Source of the DNA: Thermococcus eurythermalis
GTDB lineage: Archaea; Methanobacteriota_B; Thermococci; Thermococcales; Thermococcaceae
Direction: 5' to 3'
Assembly: GCF_000769655.1 (NCBI RefSeq)
Contig: NZ_CP008887.1
Span: 1,426,001-1,490,000 of the forward strand
Length of the DNA stretch: 64,000 nucleotides
Numbering within the stretch: the stretch's first letter is position 1; each line of letters begins with the position of its first letter. Below the pieces are notes generated by a model that worked only from the letters and a program-made list of their open reading frames with translations, was not told the DNA's origin and did no database searches. Made by a program: the position numbers and the translations under genes. This document shows positions 27,181 to 34,646 of this stretch, one piece after another.

Positions 27181-27540
27181 TTGGTGTGGACTCCTCTCTG
27201 TTATCTTCGTGGGAGGGTTAGTCTAGCTCTCAGCGCAAAGCTCGTCGGGATAAAGGATACCTCCATAGTCGGCGCAATGGTGGCAATAGTCGGTGGAGGG
27301 ATCCTCGGGGCGATAGTTGGGGGAACAGTGGCGCTGGTATTCTCAATAGTGGGTCCGATGGGAATAATGCTCGGCTGGCTCGCCTTTATGATCACATACA
27401 TCTGGGTAATCAAAGTAGTGTTCCATACTGATTGGCTCAGGGCGTTCATGGCATGGCTGATAGCGATAGTCGTTGAGATGTTTATAGCGGGTCTGCTTGC
27501 CCTCGCGGGGGCTGTGACTAGGGAGGTTCTCCTCCCCTGA
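27181..27540 (+). CDS. small hydrophobic membrane protein, 5' end uncertain
   Basis: Up to 119 residues with three or four hydrophobic segments (VGAMVAIVGGGILGAIVGG…, LGWLAFMITYIWVIKVVF, WLIAIVVEMFIAGLLALAG). The convincing part begins at LALSAKLVGIKD. Before it, the frame from TTG 27181 gives an unlikely non-hydrophobic stretch, while the overlapping frame (to a stop at about 27226) reads CGLLSVIFVGGLV, which would make a good first membrane segment. A small frameshift near 27220 is therefore possible. I do not recognise the family and no function is assigned. Confidence 0.5.
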   Translation: MVWTPLCYLRGRVSLALSAKLVGIKDTSIVGAMVAIVGGGILGAIVGGTVALVFSIVGPMGIMLGWLAFMITYIWVIKVVFHTDWLRAFMAWLIAIVVEMFIAGLLALAGAVTREVLLP

Positions 27541-27578
27541 TGGAAAAGGATAAATAGAACTTCCGCCAAGGATGAACG

Positions 27579-28250
27579 ATGCCAGGCTTTTTCCAGCCAG
27601 TCGAAGAAATCAGCGGGATAAAACCCTTTGAGGGCTTCCCGGTCGAGTTCAGCCGGGGCTCTCTATCTGCCCTAGTCTCGACGGACGAGCTAGCCGGTTC
27701 TATCCTCGCCCACACCCTCCTCAGCGAGGCCCTCCGCAGCGGAAAAGCCTACCATGTCGGGCCTAAGAGGATCTTTTCGCCTTCCATACTCAGGACGTTT
27801 GGGGTTGAGCCTTCGAGCCTGCTCTCAGCAAACGTTTACAGCGCCGAAGACCTGGTGAAGGCCCTCGACTATGTCGAAGAAGGCTCCACCGTCCTCGTGT
27901 CCCAGTTTCCCACCCTTACGGGAGTATCCCAGGAGACCCTCCTTGAGCTGAGAAAGAGGGCCGACGAGGGCTCGCTCACCCTGGTTCTCCACCACGGGAC
28001 GCTGAGCTTCAACGAGCTCGACCTGCCAGGGGAGTTCGCTAGGTTCTTCCTAGTCCCAGAGCTTTTCGATTCCCTCATCGTCCTCAGGACTAACTCCTAC
28101 CGCGGCCACTACAAGCTAAACGTCACAGTTCTCAAAGCCCCCCCTGAACAGATAGCCAGCCTCGGCGACCACTCAATCCCAGTGGACTCAATAGTCAAGA
28201 CGATCACCGCTGACCTCCCCCCAGCCAAGGCGAGGGTTTCAACGGGTTAA
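27579..28250 (+). CDS. hypothetical protein whose 3' end is supplied by the IS
   Basis: A 223-residue soluble protein. An alternation of strands and helices (SGKAYHVGPKRIF, VEEGSTVLVSQFPTLTG, EGSLTLVLHHGTLSFNEL, FDSLIVLRTNSYRGHYKLNV) suggests a RecA/KaiC-like alpha/beta fold without a Walker A; I cannot name a family. The last 13 or so residues (after about IVKTIT) lie inside the right end of the IS at 28209-29650, so the original C terminus was replaced or cut by the insertion. RBS-like AAGGATGA precedes ATG 27579. Confidence 0.6.
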   Translation: MPGFFQPVEEISGIKPFEGFPVEFSRGSLSALVSTDELAGSILAHTLLSEALRSGKAYHVGPKRIFSPSILRTFGVEPSSLLSANVYSAEDLVKALDYVEEGSTVLVSQFPTLTGVSQETLLELRKRADEGSLTLVLHHGTLSFNELDLPGEFARFFLVPELFDSLIVLRTNSYRGHYKLNVTVLKAPPEQIASLGDHSIPVDSIVKTITADLPPAKARVSTG

Positions 28251-28324
28251 CCCCTCGCCACGGACGGAGAGGTTCGAGGAGTTCTCATTAGGGAACCTGT
28301 TAGAACGGGTTTTTCGAACCCCTC
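28209..28324 (-). ncRNA. candidate TnpB guide (omega) RNA scaffold
   Basis: The minus strand folds as in the other copy: outer stem 28316-28324 (GAGGGGTTC) with 28276-28284 (GAACTCCTC, one G-U pair), inner hairpin 28304-28311 with 28294-28301 (AACCCGTT/AACAGGTT, with a mismatch but pairs differing from the first copy), then the GGCGAGGG/CCCTCGCC stem 28251-28259 with 28229-28236. Stem retention despite base changes supports an RNA structure, although the same bases also encode the end of TnpB. Confidence 0.4.
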
Positions 28325-29557
28325 TGGCCGGGTCTCCGGCCAGTTACCCCTACCCGCCGTCAAACCCGGCAGGCTCGGGGTTATGGTTTTAACCGCCTTC
28401 TTCAAAATGTTAAACGCTCCAACCAAATCCGCGTTAAAGACAAGCCCCGTCGCGGGACACTTAAACAAACCACGAACAAAACGAGCCCCCTCGTGAGGCT
28501 TCCCGCAGACAGGGCAAGTTTTTGAAGTGAAAGCCTCATTCACAACCACAACCCGAATACCATACTCTTCCGAGACTTCCTTCAAGCGTTTAATGACTGT
28601 ATTGAACCGCCAAACGTGAGAGAGGATAAAATTCTGCTTTTTACCTCTGTCGGAGTTTCTGGCAATCCCCTTCGGGTAGCCGACCACAATCCTTGAAACT
28701 CCTAAATTGTAAAGTCTTCTAACAGTCTGTCTTACAGCAGTATTAATGTAGTGTCTCGCCTGAAGTTTAGCCTTCTCGTGCATTCTCCTGAGTTTCCTAC
28801 TCGTTTTAGCTCCGCTCTTGTTGAGTTTCGACTGGTAATCAGCAATCCTCTTCCGCCAGTAGAAGTCAATACTCTTCAAGGGTCTACCATTGACCAGAAA
28901 ACTCTCCCCATTCTCGACATAGACGGCCATCAAATTGTTCACTCCCAAGTCAATTCCCGCTGAAAGGTTTCCTTTAGGTTCTCTCGGAACTTTAACCCAA
29001 GAATTGCCTTCGAGTTTTTCCTCGGCTGTGTAGCCAATGTGAGCATACCACTTCCGTCTTACTTCGTCATAAGTTATTTCTAAGCGTCCCTGCTTGCCCT
29101 TAAAGTGTATTCTGCCCTTGAACTGGACTTCCAGCTTTTTGAATTTGCCAAGGCCTTTTAGAATTAACTTATTCCCCTCAATCCTGTACTGGTCGTTCCG
29201 GAGAACGATTAATGGTTTTCTCCCCCCATCTTCCTTCAAGTAGTTTGGTGGTTTTGGCTTAAGCCAGTTGGGGAGTTCTCCGTTCCGCTTTTTCCGAAGG
29301 AGGGAGAAGAATGAACGCCACGCCTCAGCGTTCTTCCTCGCTATCTGCTGGACGGTTGCAGAGCCTATTTCACGCTTAAACTCCTCATAAACGGTTTTCT
29401 CAGTTTTATTGAAGTCCATGATTTGCCCTTGGAAGTATTGTTGGCGCCTCAAATAGTTTACTCGGTTCCAAGCTTTAGCTCCGAGCCCGGCTAACTCGGA
29501 AAGGGTTTTCCCTTGCTCTTTTGAGGGCTGGAGTTTAAGGGTTACTGCCCGCTTCAT
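28247..29557 (-). CDS. tnpB: TnpB RNA-guided nuclease, IS605/IS1341 type
   Basis: A 436-residue TnpB. It has an N-terminal helix-turn-helix-like region (MKRAVTLKLQPSKEQ, WNRVNYLRRQQYF), the RuvC catalytic Asp in SAGIDLGVNNLMAV, Glu in VVVNEAFTSK, the zinc ribbon CPVCGKPHEG with a second half KCPATG that has lost the usual Cys pair, and Asp in FNADLVGAFNI. TnpB proteins cut DNA next to a short TAM under guidance by an RNA copied from the element's right end, helping the element persist. It is the functional-looking relative of the frameshifted copy at 3246-4558. Confidence 0.9.
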   Translation of the reverse strand: MKRAVTLKLQPSKEQGKTLSELAGLGAKAWNRVNYLRRQQYFQGQIMDFNKTEKTVYEEFKREIGSATVQQIARKNAEAWRSFFSLLRKKRNGELPNWLKPKPPNYLKEDGGRKPLIVLRNDQYRIEGNKLILKGLGKFKKLEVQFKGRIHFKGKQGRLEITYDEVRRKWYAHIGYTAEEKLEGNSWVKVPREPKGNLSAGIDLGVNNLMAVYVENGESFLVNGRPLKSIDFYWRKRIADYQSKLNKSGAKTSRKLRRMHEKAKLQARHYINTAVRQTVRRLYNLGVSRIVVGYPKGIARNSDRGKKQNFILSHVWRFNTVIKRLKEVSEEYGIRVVVVNEAFTSKTCPVCGKPHEGARFVRGLFKCPATGLVFNADLVGAFNILKKAVKTITPSLPGLTAGRGNWPETRPEGFEKPVLTGSLMRTPRTSPSVARG

Positions 29558-29627
29558 TTCAATTAATGGTATGAATTTTAGGATTTAAAATAGTTTTGCT
29601 TTCCTGTTTGATTGCTCGTCGGGTGGT

Positions 29628-30425
29628 TTACCGCATCCCCGCCGTGAACGGCGAGGCTTCCAAAAGAGAAATGTAAATGACCACGTGCCCGATGCCGAGG
29701 ACAAAGCGGAGGTAAACAAGCACCGCGAATGAAACCAGAACGGCTCCAAGTGCCACGTAGTCCCTTCCGGTCATCCCTATGTCCCGGTAGAATGTTCTCT
29801 TCCTGCTCGCCCCGAAGGCCCTGCTCTCAAGGGCTATGCTGAGCTCGTGGGCTGTCTTAAGGGCGGCAACAATGAGCGGTATCAGGATTGGGACGGTCTT
29901 TCTGGCCCTCTCCAGGAAGTTTCCTTTGTCGAGCTCAAGCCCCCTGCTTTTTTGGGCGTCCATTATCGTGCCCGCGATGATGTAGAGAGTCGGGATGTAG
30001 CGGAGAGCTATCGTGAGGGTCAGGCCGAGCTCGTAGGGGAGGCCCAGCTTAACGAAGCCGAGTATGAGCTCCCTCTGTTTTGTCGTCATGAGGAGCTGGA
30101 AGGTTATCAAGCCAAAGCCGAGCAGGCGGAGGGAAAACGAGAGGCCGAAAACAAGGCCCATAAGCCGGGGCCTGTAGATAATGGGCCAGGCTATGACCGT
30201 CAGCACGACTATGAACATAAGGGGCTTCAGGAGCCTGAGCTGTTCACCGATTCCAAGCTTTCCGAGGAGTTTTCCAGAGAGGAGGACGAGCAGAAAGAAC
30301 GGTACAAGGACTTTCGGGTCGTTGAAGAACATCAGAGAGACTATCCCGGCCAGCATCCCGATTATCTTGACACGCGGGTCGAGCGAGTGGAGAACCGAGT
30401 CCCTCTCAACGTAGAACTGGTACAT
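29628..30425 (-). CDS. ecfT: ECF transporter transmembrane subunit EcfT (BioN-like)
   Basis: A 265-residue membrane protein of the CbiQ/EcfT family that couples the ATPase to the vitamin-binding subunit. The coupling helices carry the Ala-Arg-Gly-type motifs: AQKSRGLEL and ESRAFGAS. About five or six membrane segments. It is translationally coupled to the ATPase gene (TGATG overlap at 30425). With BioY across the divergent promoter it should form a biotin importer. The last nine residues come from the left end of the IS, so the natural C terminus has been exchanged; this is probably harmless because the conserved helices are complete. Confidence 0.88.
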   Translation of the reverse strand: MYQFYVERDSVLHSLDPRVKIIGMLAGIVSLMFFNDPKVLVPFFLLVLLSGKLLGKLGIGEQLRLLKPLMFIVVLTVIAWPIIYRPRLMGLVFGLSFSLRLLGFGLITFQLLMTTKQRELILGFVKLGLPYELGLTLTIALRYIPTLYIIAGTIMDAQKSRGLELDKGNFLERARKTVPILIPLIVAALKTAHELSIALESRAFGASRKRTFYRDIGMTGRDYVALGAVLVSFAVLVYLRFVLGIGHVVIYISLLEASPFTAGMR

Positions 30426-31204
30426 CACGGCCGGACCCTCCGCACGATTTCATCAACCGTCCTCACGAAGCCTACGTTAAGCCTCTCCGCGAGTAAAAGC
30501 ACCTCCGGCTTTTCGAGGCCGTACTCCTCAAGGTTTAGGGCAAAGAAGTCCTCAACGGGGCCATCAAAGACCTTTCTGCCTCCCCGCAGGAGGACGACGC
30601 GGTCGGCAAGCTCAAGCACCAGATCCATATCGTGGGTTATGAGCAGAATCCCGTGGCCCCTCTCCCTCAGGGACTTTATGACCTCCACGACGCTCCGCTC
30701 GGCCTTCCAGTCGAGGCCAGTCGTTGGCTCGTCGAGCACGAGGTACTTGGGCCTCATGGCCAGGACGCAGGCTATTGCGAGCCTCTGCTTCTCGCCTCCG
30801 CTCAGGGAGTAGGGCGTCCTCTCCTCAAATCCCCCAAGGCCGACTGCCCCGAGGGCCCAGCGAACCCGCTCTTCGACTTCTGCCTCGCTGAGGCCCAGGT
30901 TTTTCGGGCCAAAGGCGACCTCCTTGAAGACGGTCTCCTCGAAGAACATGTGCTCGGGGTTCTGGAAGACGTAGCCGACCTTCCTGCTGAGTTCGGCAAC
31001 GGTGTGCTCTCTCGTGTCCATCCCGTCCACGAGGACTCTGCCCCGCGTCGGCTTGAGGAGCCCGTTTAGGTGCTTAGCCAGCGTCGTTTTCCCGCTCCCG
31101 TTTGGGCCGACTAGGGCGAGGATTTCCTGGTCGAGGGTCAGGCTTACCCCCCTGAGAACCTCGCGCCCGCCGTAGGAAAAGTGAACGTCTTCGACCGTTA
31201 TCAT
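30425..31204 (-). CDS. ecfA: ECF transporter ATPase (BioM-like)
   Basis: A 259-residue ABC ATPase with Walker A GPNGSGKTT, Q-loop in YVFQNPEHMFFEETV (the FQNP form common in ECF ATPases), signature LSGGEKQRLAIA, Walker B YLVLDEPTTGLD and H-loop LLITHDMDLV. It drives the biotin ECF importer with EcfT (downstream, overlapping) and BioY (31999-32517). Starting at ATG 31204 it overlaps the birA stop (TGATG). Only one ATPase gene is seen, so it probably works as a homodimer. Confidence 0.9.
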   Translation of the reverse strand: MITVEDVHFSYGGREVLRGVSLTLDQEILALVGPNGSGKTTLAKHLNGLLKPTRGRVLVDGMDTREHTVAELSRKVGYVFQNPEHMFFEETVFKEVAFGPKNLGLSEAEVEERVRWALGAVGLGGFEERTPYSLSGGEKQRLAIACVLAMRPKYLVLDEPTTGLDWKAERSVVEVIKSLRERGHGILLITHDMDLVLELADRVVLLRGGRKVFDGPVEDFFALNLEEYGLEKPEVLLLAERLNVGFVRTVDEIVRRVRP

Positions 31205-31926
31205 CAACCGGAATTTCCCGAGGTCTTTAAAAGTCTTCTCAGGCCCTCCTCGACGGCGGGGAGTGTTTTCCTCGCAACCTCAAGGAGCGAAACCTTGCCG
31301 AGGAGCATCTGAAGGGACACCGCGCCCTCCGGGACGGGGTTGTTCACGTTAATGCCAACCCCCACGACGGCGCGCTTTATTCTCTCCATCTCTCCAGATA
31401 TCTCGACGAGAACTCCCCCAAGCTTTCTGTCCCCTACGTAAAGCGCGTTCTCCCTTGGCTCTGCCTCGACACCGAGGTCGTGAAGGACTTCCACGATGCT
31501 AGAGAGTACGGAACTTAAGATTGAGTCCGTCTCGGATAGTGGGAGGTTCGGGGAAACGGCCACCGAGAAGTACAGGCCGCCGGGCGGTGAGAACCAGCGC
31601 CGACCGCCCCTCCCGCGTCCCGAGCGCTGCGTCCCCGCTATGACGAAGGTCCAGTCCTCAAGCTTCCACGCGACGTCCATTGTGGAAGCCGTCTCTGGAA
31701 GATAAACCGCCCTGACGTCCAGCTCCCAGGGGTATGGGACGTCCGGCCTCCCTTCAAGGAGGTAGCCCTTTCCTGTTGAGCGTATTGAATAGCCCAGCCT
31801 TCTCAGCTCCCTGACGTGCTTCCAGACCACCACCCGCGAGATTCCAAACCTTTTTGCCAGCTCTTCTCCAGAGATTGGGAACGGCCCTTGGAGTATGGCC
31901 CTCTTTACAGGACTGTCGTGGAGCAT
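31204..31926 (-). CDS. birA: BirA biotin-protein ligase/repressor
   Basis: About 240 residues. The N-terminal 60 residues form a helix-turn-helix (PISGEELAKRFGISRVVVWKHV), and the remainder is the biotin ligase: the biotinyl-AMP loop GTQRSGRGRGGRRWFSPPGGLYFS, KLGGVLVEI and VVGVGINVN. It activates biotin, attaches it to carboxylases and, in the two-domain form, represses biotin genes. Two starts are possible: ATG 31941 (leaderless) and ATG 31926 with AGGAGAAG before it; I prefer the latter. A palindrome just upstream (31948-31978) is a likely target for its own DNA-binding domain. Confidence 0.9.
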   Translation of the reverse strand: MLHDSPVKRAILQGPFPISGEELAKRFGISRVVVWKHVRELRRLGYSIRSTGKGYLLEGRPDVPYPWELDVRAVYLPETASTMDVAWKLEDWTFVIAGTQRSGRGRGGRRWFSPPGGLYFSVAVSPNLPLSETDSILSSVLSSIVEVLHDLGVEAEPRENALYVGDRKLGGVLVEISGEMERIKRAVVGVGINVNNPVPEGAVSLQMLLGKVSLLEVARKTLPAVEEGLRRLLKTSGNSG

Positions 31927-31947
31927 TCTTCTCCTGGGCATGGAGTT

Positions 31948-31978
31948 TTGTTAACCTAAACCATTTAAAGATTAACTA
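31948..31978. promoter_or_regulatory. probable BirA operator between birA and bioY
   Basis: TTGTTAACC, a 13-base spacer, then GATTAACTA: an inverted repeat close to the known BirA box (TTGTaAACC-N14-16-GGTTtACAA). The spacer contains CATTTAAAG, which can serve as TATA for both divergent genes (about 25 bases to each inferred start). Bound BirA would block both the birA-ecfA-ecfT operon and bioY when biotin is plentiful. Confidence 0.65.
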
Positions 31979-31998
31979 AAGCGCCCTCTGGTGGTGGC

Positions 31999-32517
31999 AT
32001 GAAGGCTAGGGAAGTGGCACTTGCGGGCCTGTTCGTGGCTTTAACGGCGGTAAGCGCCCAGGTTCAAATCCCCCTTGGGCCGGTTCCGTTCACGCTCCAG
32101 GTTCTGGTGGTTCTCCTTTCGGGCCTTATCCTGGGCCCCAAACTGGGCTTCGTGAGCCAGGCCCTCTACGTCCTGGCGGGCGCCATCGGGCTCCCCGTCT
32201 TCGCGGGTTTTACCGGCGGGTTCGTCCACCTCTACGGGCCGACTGGAGGCTACCTGCTCGCGTTCCCGGTGGCGGCCCTCGTGGCGGGCGTCTTCTCAAA
32301 GGGTTGGGAAAATCCGGTTATGTGGGCCGCCGGCAGTCTGCTCGGGCTGGGGGTAATCTACCTCCTCGGCTGGCTGAGGCTCGGCCTCTACCTTGGGGGG
32401 GACTTCGGTAAGGCCTTTGCTGTCGGCGTGCTTCCCTTTGTGCCCGTGGACGTGGCAAAGGCTGTCCTGGCCGTCGGAATAGCAAGGGCCGTTAGAATGG
32501 CTCTCCCCTGGCTCTGA
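31999..32517 (+). CDS. bioY: BioY biotin-binding ECF subunit
   Basis: A 172-residue membrane protein with about six segments. BioY features: FVALTAVSAQVQIPLGPVPFTLQ near the front, LGFVSQALYVLAGAIGLPVFAGFTGG, GPTGGYLLAFPVAA and the C-terminal LPFVPVDVAKAVLAV. It binds biotin in the membrane and docks on EcfT/EcfA encoded on the other strand. The start ATG 31999 follows GGTGGTGG. Its 3' end overlaps the convergent MobA-like gene by 26 bases. Confidence 0.92.
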   Translation: MKAREVALAGLFVALTAVSAQVQIPLGPVPFTLQVLVVLLSGLILGPKLGFVSQALYVLAGAIGLPVFAGFTGGFVHLYGPTGGYLLAFPVAALVAGVFSKGWENPVMWAAGSLLGLGVIYLLGWLRLGLYLGGDFGKAFAVGVLPFVPVDVAKAVLAVGIARAVRMALPWL

Positions 32518-33100
32518 GCTCTTCAATTGTTTTTTCTGCAAAGGCAACGTCCATGGAGCTCCTGACGCGGAAGAAGCTCAGCGTGACCTTCGGGTTCTTC
32601 TTCGCGAGCTCCTCTATCGAGACAGGTTCGTAGTCAAGGAACTCGGCAATCCTTGAAAAGCTCTTGTAACCCTCCGCGAGGGCCGATTCTATCGCATCCC
32701 TCAGCGCGTCCGGCTCATAAACCGCGTGAAATACCTCGGCGCTTCCGTCGTTCCAGACGGGGATTAGCGCCTCAGGCTCGTTCTCGTAAAAGAGACCCAC
32801 AAGGTAGTTCACGAGGAACGGCATTACCAGCGGCATGTTGCCCTCGACCAGGAAGAAGGGTTCGTCGGGGAGGGCTTTGAGGAGCGCCTCCATCTTGCCC
32901 CTTGCCGTTACTGGAATGGGCTTGGAAACGTGGAGAGAGTAAGTCTTCAGCTTGTCCTTTCTGACGATTGTGTTGACCTCGTGGATTCTTTTGGCGGTTA
33001 AGAGCCTCCTCTCCGTGAGCCTGACGATGGGTTCTCCGTTCATGGGCAGGGTGTAGTTTTCCCACCTCTTCTCCGGAAACGCAAGTATAACGCCGAGCAT
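32492..33100 (-). CDS. MobA-like nucleotidyltransferase, divergent
   Basis: A 202-residue protein that looks like a MobA/GT-A type nucleotidyltransferase (MLGVILAFPEKRWENYTLPMN then EPIVRLTERRLLTA, and FFLVEGNMPLVMPFLVNYLVGLF in place of the usual GD-x-P region; AEVFHAVYEPDALRDAIESAL is typical). The canonical L-A-G-G-x-S-x-R-x-G loop is missing, so catalysis or substrate may differ from molybdopterin guanylyltransferase. ATG 33100 after TCTGGTGA is the preferred start. No other cofactor genes are nearby. Confidence 0.6.
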   Translation of the reverse strand: MLGVILAFPEKRWENYTLPMNGEPIVRLTERRLLTAKRIHEVNTIVRKDKLKTYSLHVSKPIPVTARGKMEALLKALPDEPFFLVEGNMPLVMPFLVNYLVGLFYENEPEALIPVWNDGSAEVFHAVYEPDALRDAIESALAEGYKSFSRIAEFLDYEPVSIEELAKKNPKVTLSFFRVRSSMDVAFAEKTIEELRARGEPF

Positions 33101-33216
33101 GTTCACCAGAACGACAACGGCGTTAAAAAAGCTTTTGGCAAATTTCAACACTTTTACAGTTTTTCCGAGAAAAATCTTAAAGTCCCAGCAGGGTTTTAAT
33201 GTTAGGGGGACGAATC

Positions 33217-33537
33217 ATGCTCGCGGAGGCACTCTTCGGGTTCCTCTTCACGGTCGCCTGGGCGCTATCCTACGCCCTCGTTATCAAGCAGAAAAGCACG
33301 GTAAAGGCTCTTCTCGGCGTTTTTCTGCTTTTCGGAGCGATGCTCGCCTTCAACTCCCTCCGGTTTAAAGGAAGCCTCCTTGGCTGGTTCATTGGTATAG
33401 TTTTGGGTTTCTTCGCCGGCCTGTGGCTCGTCCAGAAGTACGGCCCGGAAAAGCCCACAGAGGAGTCGGCGGTGGCGGTTCTCCTTTTCGGCCCCCTGAT
33501 TATGGTCGGACTGCTCGTGGCTCTCCTGCTCCTCTGA
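33217..33537 (+). CDS. small membrane protein, unknown
   Basis: A 106-residue protein with about four hydrophobic segments (LFGFLFTVAWALSYALVIK, ALLGVFLLFGAMLAFN, WFIGIVLGFFAGLWLVQK, AVLLFGPLIMVGLLVALLLL). Start at ATG 33217 after TTAGGGGGACG. I do not recognise a family and the neighbours do not suggest a role. Confidence 0.6.
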   Translation: MLAEALFGFLFTVAWALSYALVIKQKSTVKALLGVFLLFGAMLAFNSLRFKGSLLGWFIGIVLGFFAGLWLVQKYGPEKPTEESAVAVLLFGPLIMVGLLVALLLL

Positions 33538-33544
33538 GCGAAAG

Positions 33545-33553
33545 TTTTATATA
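33545..33553 (+). promoter_or_regulatory. TATA box of the DUF1931 gene
   Basis: TTTTATATA with a purine-rich BRE (GCGAAAG) just upstream. It lies about 50 bases before ATG 33601, whose ribosome site is GGAGGTGATGGGAG, so the promoter looks strong. Confidence 0.55.
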
Positions 33554-33600
33554 CCCTGGGTTACTAAAAAATCACGGCAAGAACGCGGAGGTGATGGGAG

Positions 33601-34062
33601 ATGGCAGAGATGATAATACCCTATCCACAGCTCCAGAAGATTCTGGAGAGAACCTGCGAGCTCGCGGTCATCAAGCCGAGAGCGGAGGAGATGATGGAGA
33701 TAGTCGAGAAGAAGCTCGCTGACCTCTTCGAGGTCGCCTACGAGAACGCCAAGGCCGAGCGCTCCAGCACGATAAAGATGCGCCACATACCGATTACCAA
33801 GGGCTTCAAGAACAGCCTGAACCTCTTTAGAGCGGTCATCGAGGACGAGAAGGTCGAGATTGAGCCCATCAGGAAGTACGTCCTCAAAAAGATACCGGGC
33901 GACATTCCGCTCGAGGAGGACGTCGTCAACGAGCTCCCGATTATCGCGGGAACCCTCTTCGTGCTCGTTGGAAGGGTCATCAAAGCCCTCCACCCCGAGA
34001 TTAAGAACGTCTACCCCGAGCACATCGAGGAGGCCAAGAAGGTTCTGGATTATACGCTCTGA
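33601..34062 (+). CDS. DUF1931-family protein (double histone fold)
   Basis: A 153-residue, all-helical, charged protein matching DUF1931: [42 protein letters not shown]-like region ([20 protein letters not shown]) and the second half [29 protein letters not shown]. Family structures show two histone-fold units in one chain. Whether it binds DNA like a histone is not established. The gene is alone with its own strong promoter and good ribosome site, consistent with high expression. Confidence 0.8.
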   Translation: MAEMIIPYPQLQKILERTCELAVIKPRAEEMMEIVEKKLADLFEVAYENAKAERSSTIKMRHIPITKGFKNSLNLFRAVIEDEKVEIEPIRKYVLKKIPGDIPLEEDVVNELPIIAGTLFVLVGRVIKALHPEIKNVYPEHIEEAKKVLDYTL

Positions 34063-34081
34063 AGTTTCAGCCCCTGAACTC

Positions 34082-34375
34082 TTATTTTATCCACTCGAAG
34101 TGTTCCTCCCTCGTAACAAGCGTTAGCTCTCTGTTAACCGCGACCGCGGCAACTACCGCATCGACCGCCGGAGCGGGCGTTCCTCTTTTGACCATTACCT
34201 GCGATATCCTGACCGCGAGCGGGTAGTCTTCGAGGCTCGGCGTTATCACGGTCAGGCCAAGCTCAAGCGCCCTCAGGAACTCCACGATGTTGAGAACCGT
34301 TGTGTACTCTTCGAGCTTCCTGCGGGATTCTACGGCCTCAATCAGGACGGTGGTGTCGTAGAGAGTCTTTTTCAT
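34082..34375 (-). CDS. vapC: VapC-type PIN-domain toxin
   Basis: A 97-residue PIN-domain protein, short for the family (often about 130). The acidic residues are present: D7 in LYDTTVLIEA, E in LNIVEFLRAL, D in APAVDAVVAAVA, then LTLVTREEHFEWI at the end. PIN toxins cut RNA; tRNA is the usual target. Its start overlaps the stop of the antitoxin gene (ATGC…TGA, 4 bases), the usual toxin-antitoxin coupling. Confidence 0.82.
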   Translation of the reverse strand: MKKTLYDTTVLIEAVESRRKLEEYTTVLNIVEFLRALELGLTVITPSLEDYPLAVRISQVMVKRGTPAPAVDAVVAAVAVNRELTLVTREEHFEWIK

Positions 34376-34614
34376 TCGGCATCCCTCGTTTTCTTGAGCG
34401 CCTTCTCATACTCCTCAACGGGCGTGCTCTCAAGCTCTTTCCTGAATTCCTCGCCGAGAAGCGAGAGTAACTCGTCTGAGCTGAGTTCCTCAGCCTCTAT
34501 TTTGGCCAGATACTCCGCTATAGCCTTTCTCGCCACCTCGCTCCACTTTATCTCTGGGTGTTTCTTCATACGCCTGTAGAGGTCAGGCGGGACTGAGAGG
34601 GTTATGTTCGGCAT
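34372..34614 (-). CDS. vapB: VapB-type antitoxin
   Basis: An 80-residue protein with a ribbon-helix-helix-like front (MPNITLSVPPDLYRRMKKHPEIKWSEV in two pieces: strand NITLSVP, then helices) and an acidic, flexible tail (LSSDELLSLLGEEF…EYEKALKKTRDAE) that would plug the VapC active site. ATG 34614 follows GGGGATGAC; the longer frame would overlap the ABC permease gene. It likely represses its own promoter as part of the VapBC complex. Confidence 0.8.
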   Translation of the reverse strand: MPNITLSVPPDLYRRMKKHPEIKWSEVARKAIAEYLAKIEAEELSSDELLSLLGEEFRKELESTPVEEYEKALKKTRDAE

Positions 34615-34646
34615 GTCATCCCCACACAGGATTCCAATGACTTTCA

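Larger units (their letters stand above)
28209..29650 (-). mobile_element. IS200/IS605-type element, TnpB only, intact copy
   Basis: The same element as 3154-4596, in the opposite orientation. Left end (minus-strand CGTTCACGGCGGGGATGCGGTAAAC) at 29626-29650; right end GGAGGTCAGC at 28209-28218. It sits between two genes that converge on it, and both read into its ends: the left end supplies the stop and last nine residues of ecfT (ASPFTAGMR) and the right end the last residues of 27579-28250. Its tnpB is uninterrupted. No TnpA is encoded. Confidence 0.82.
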
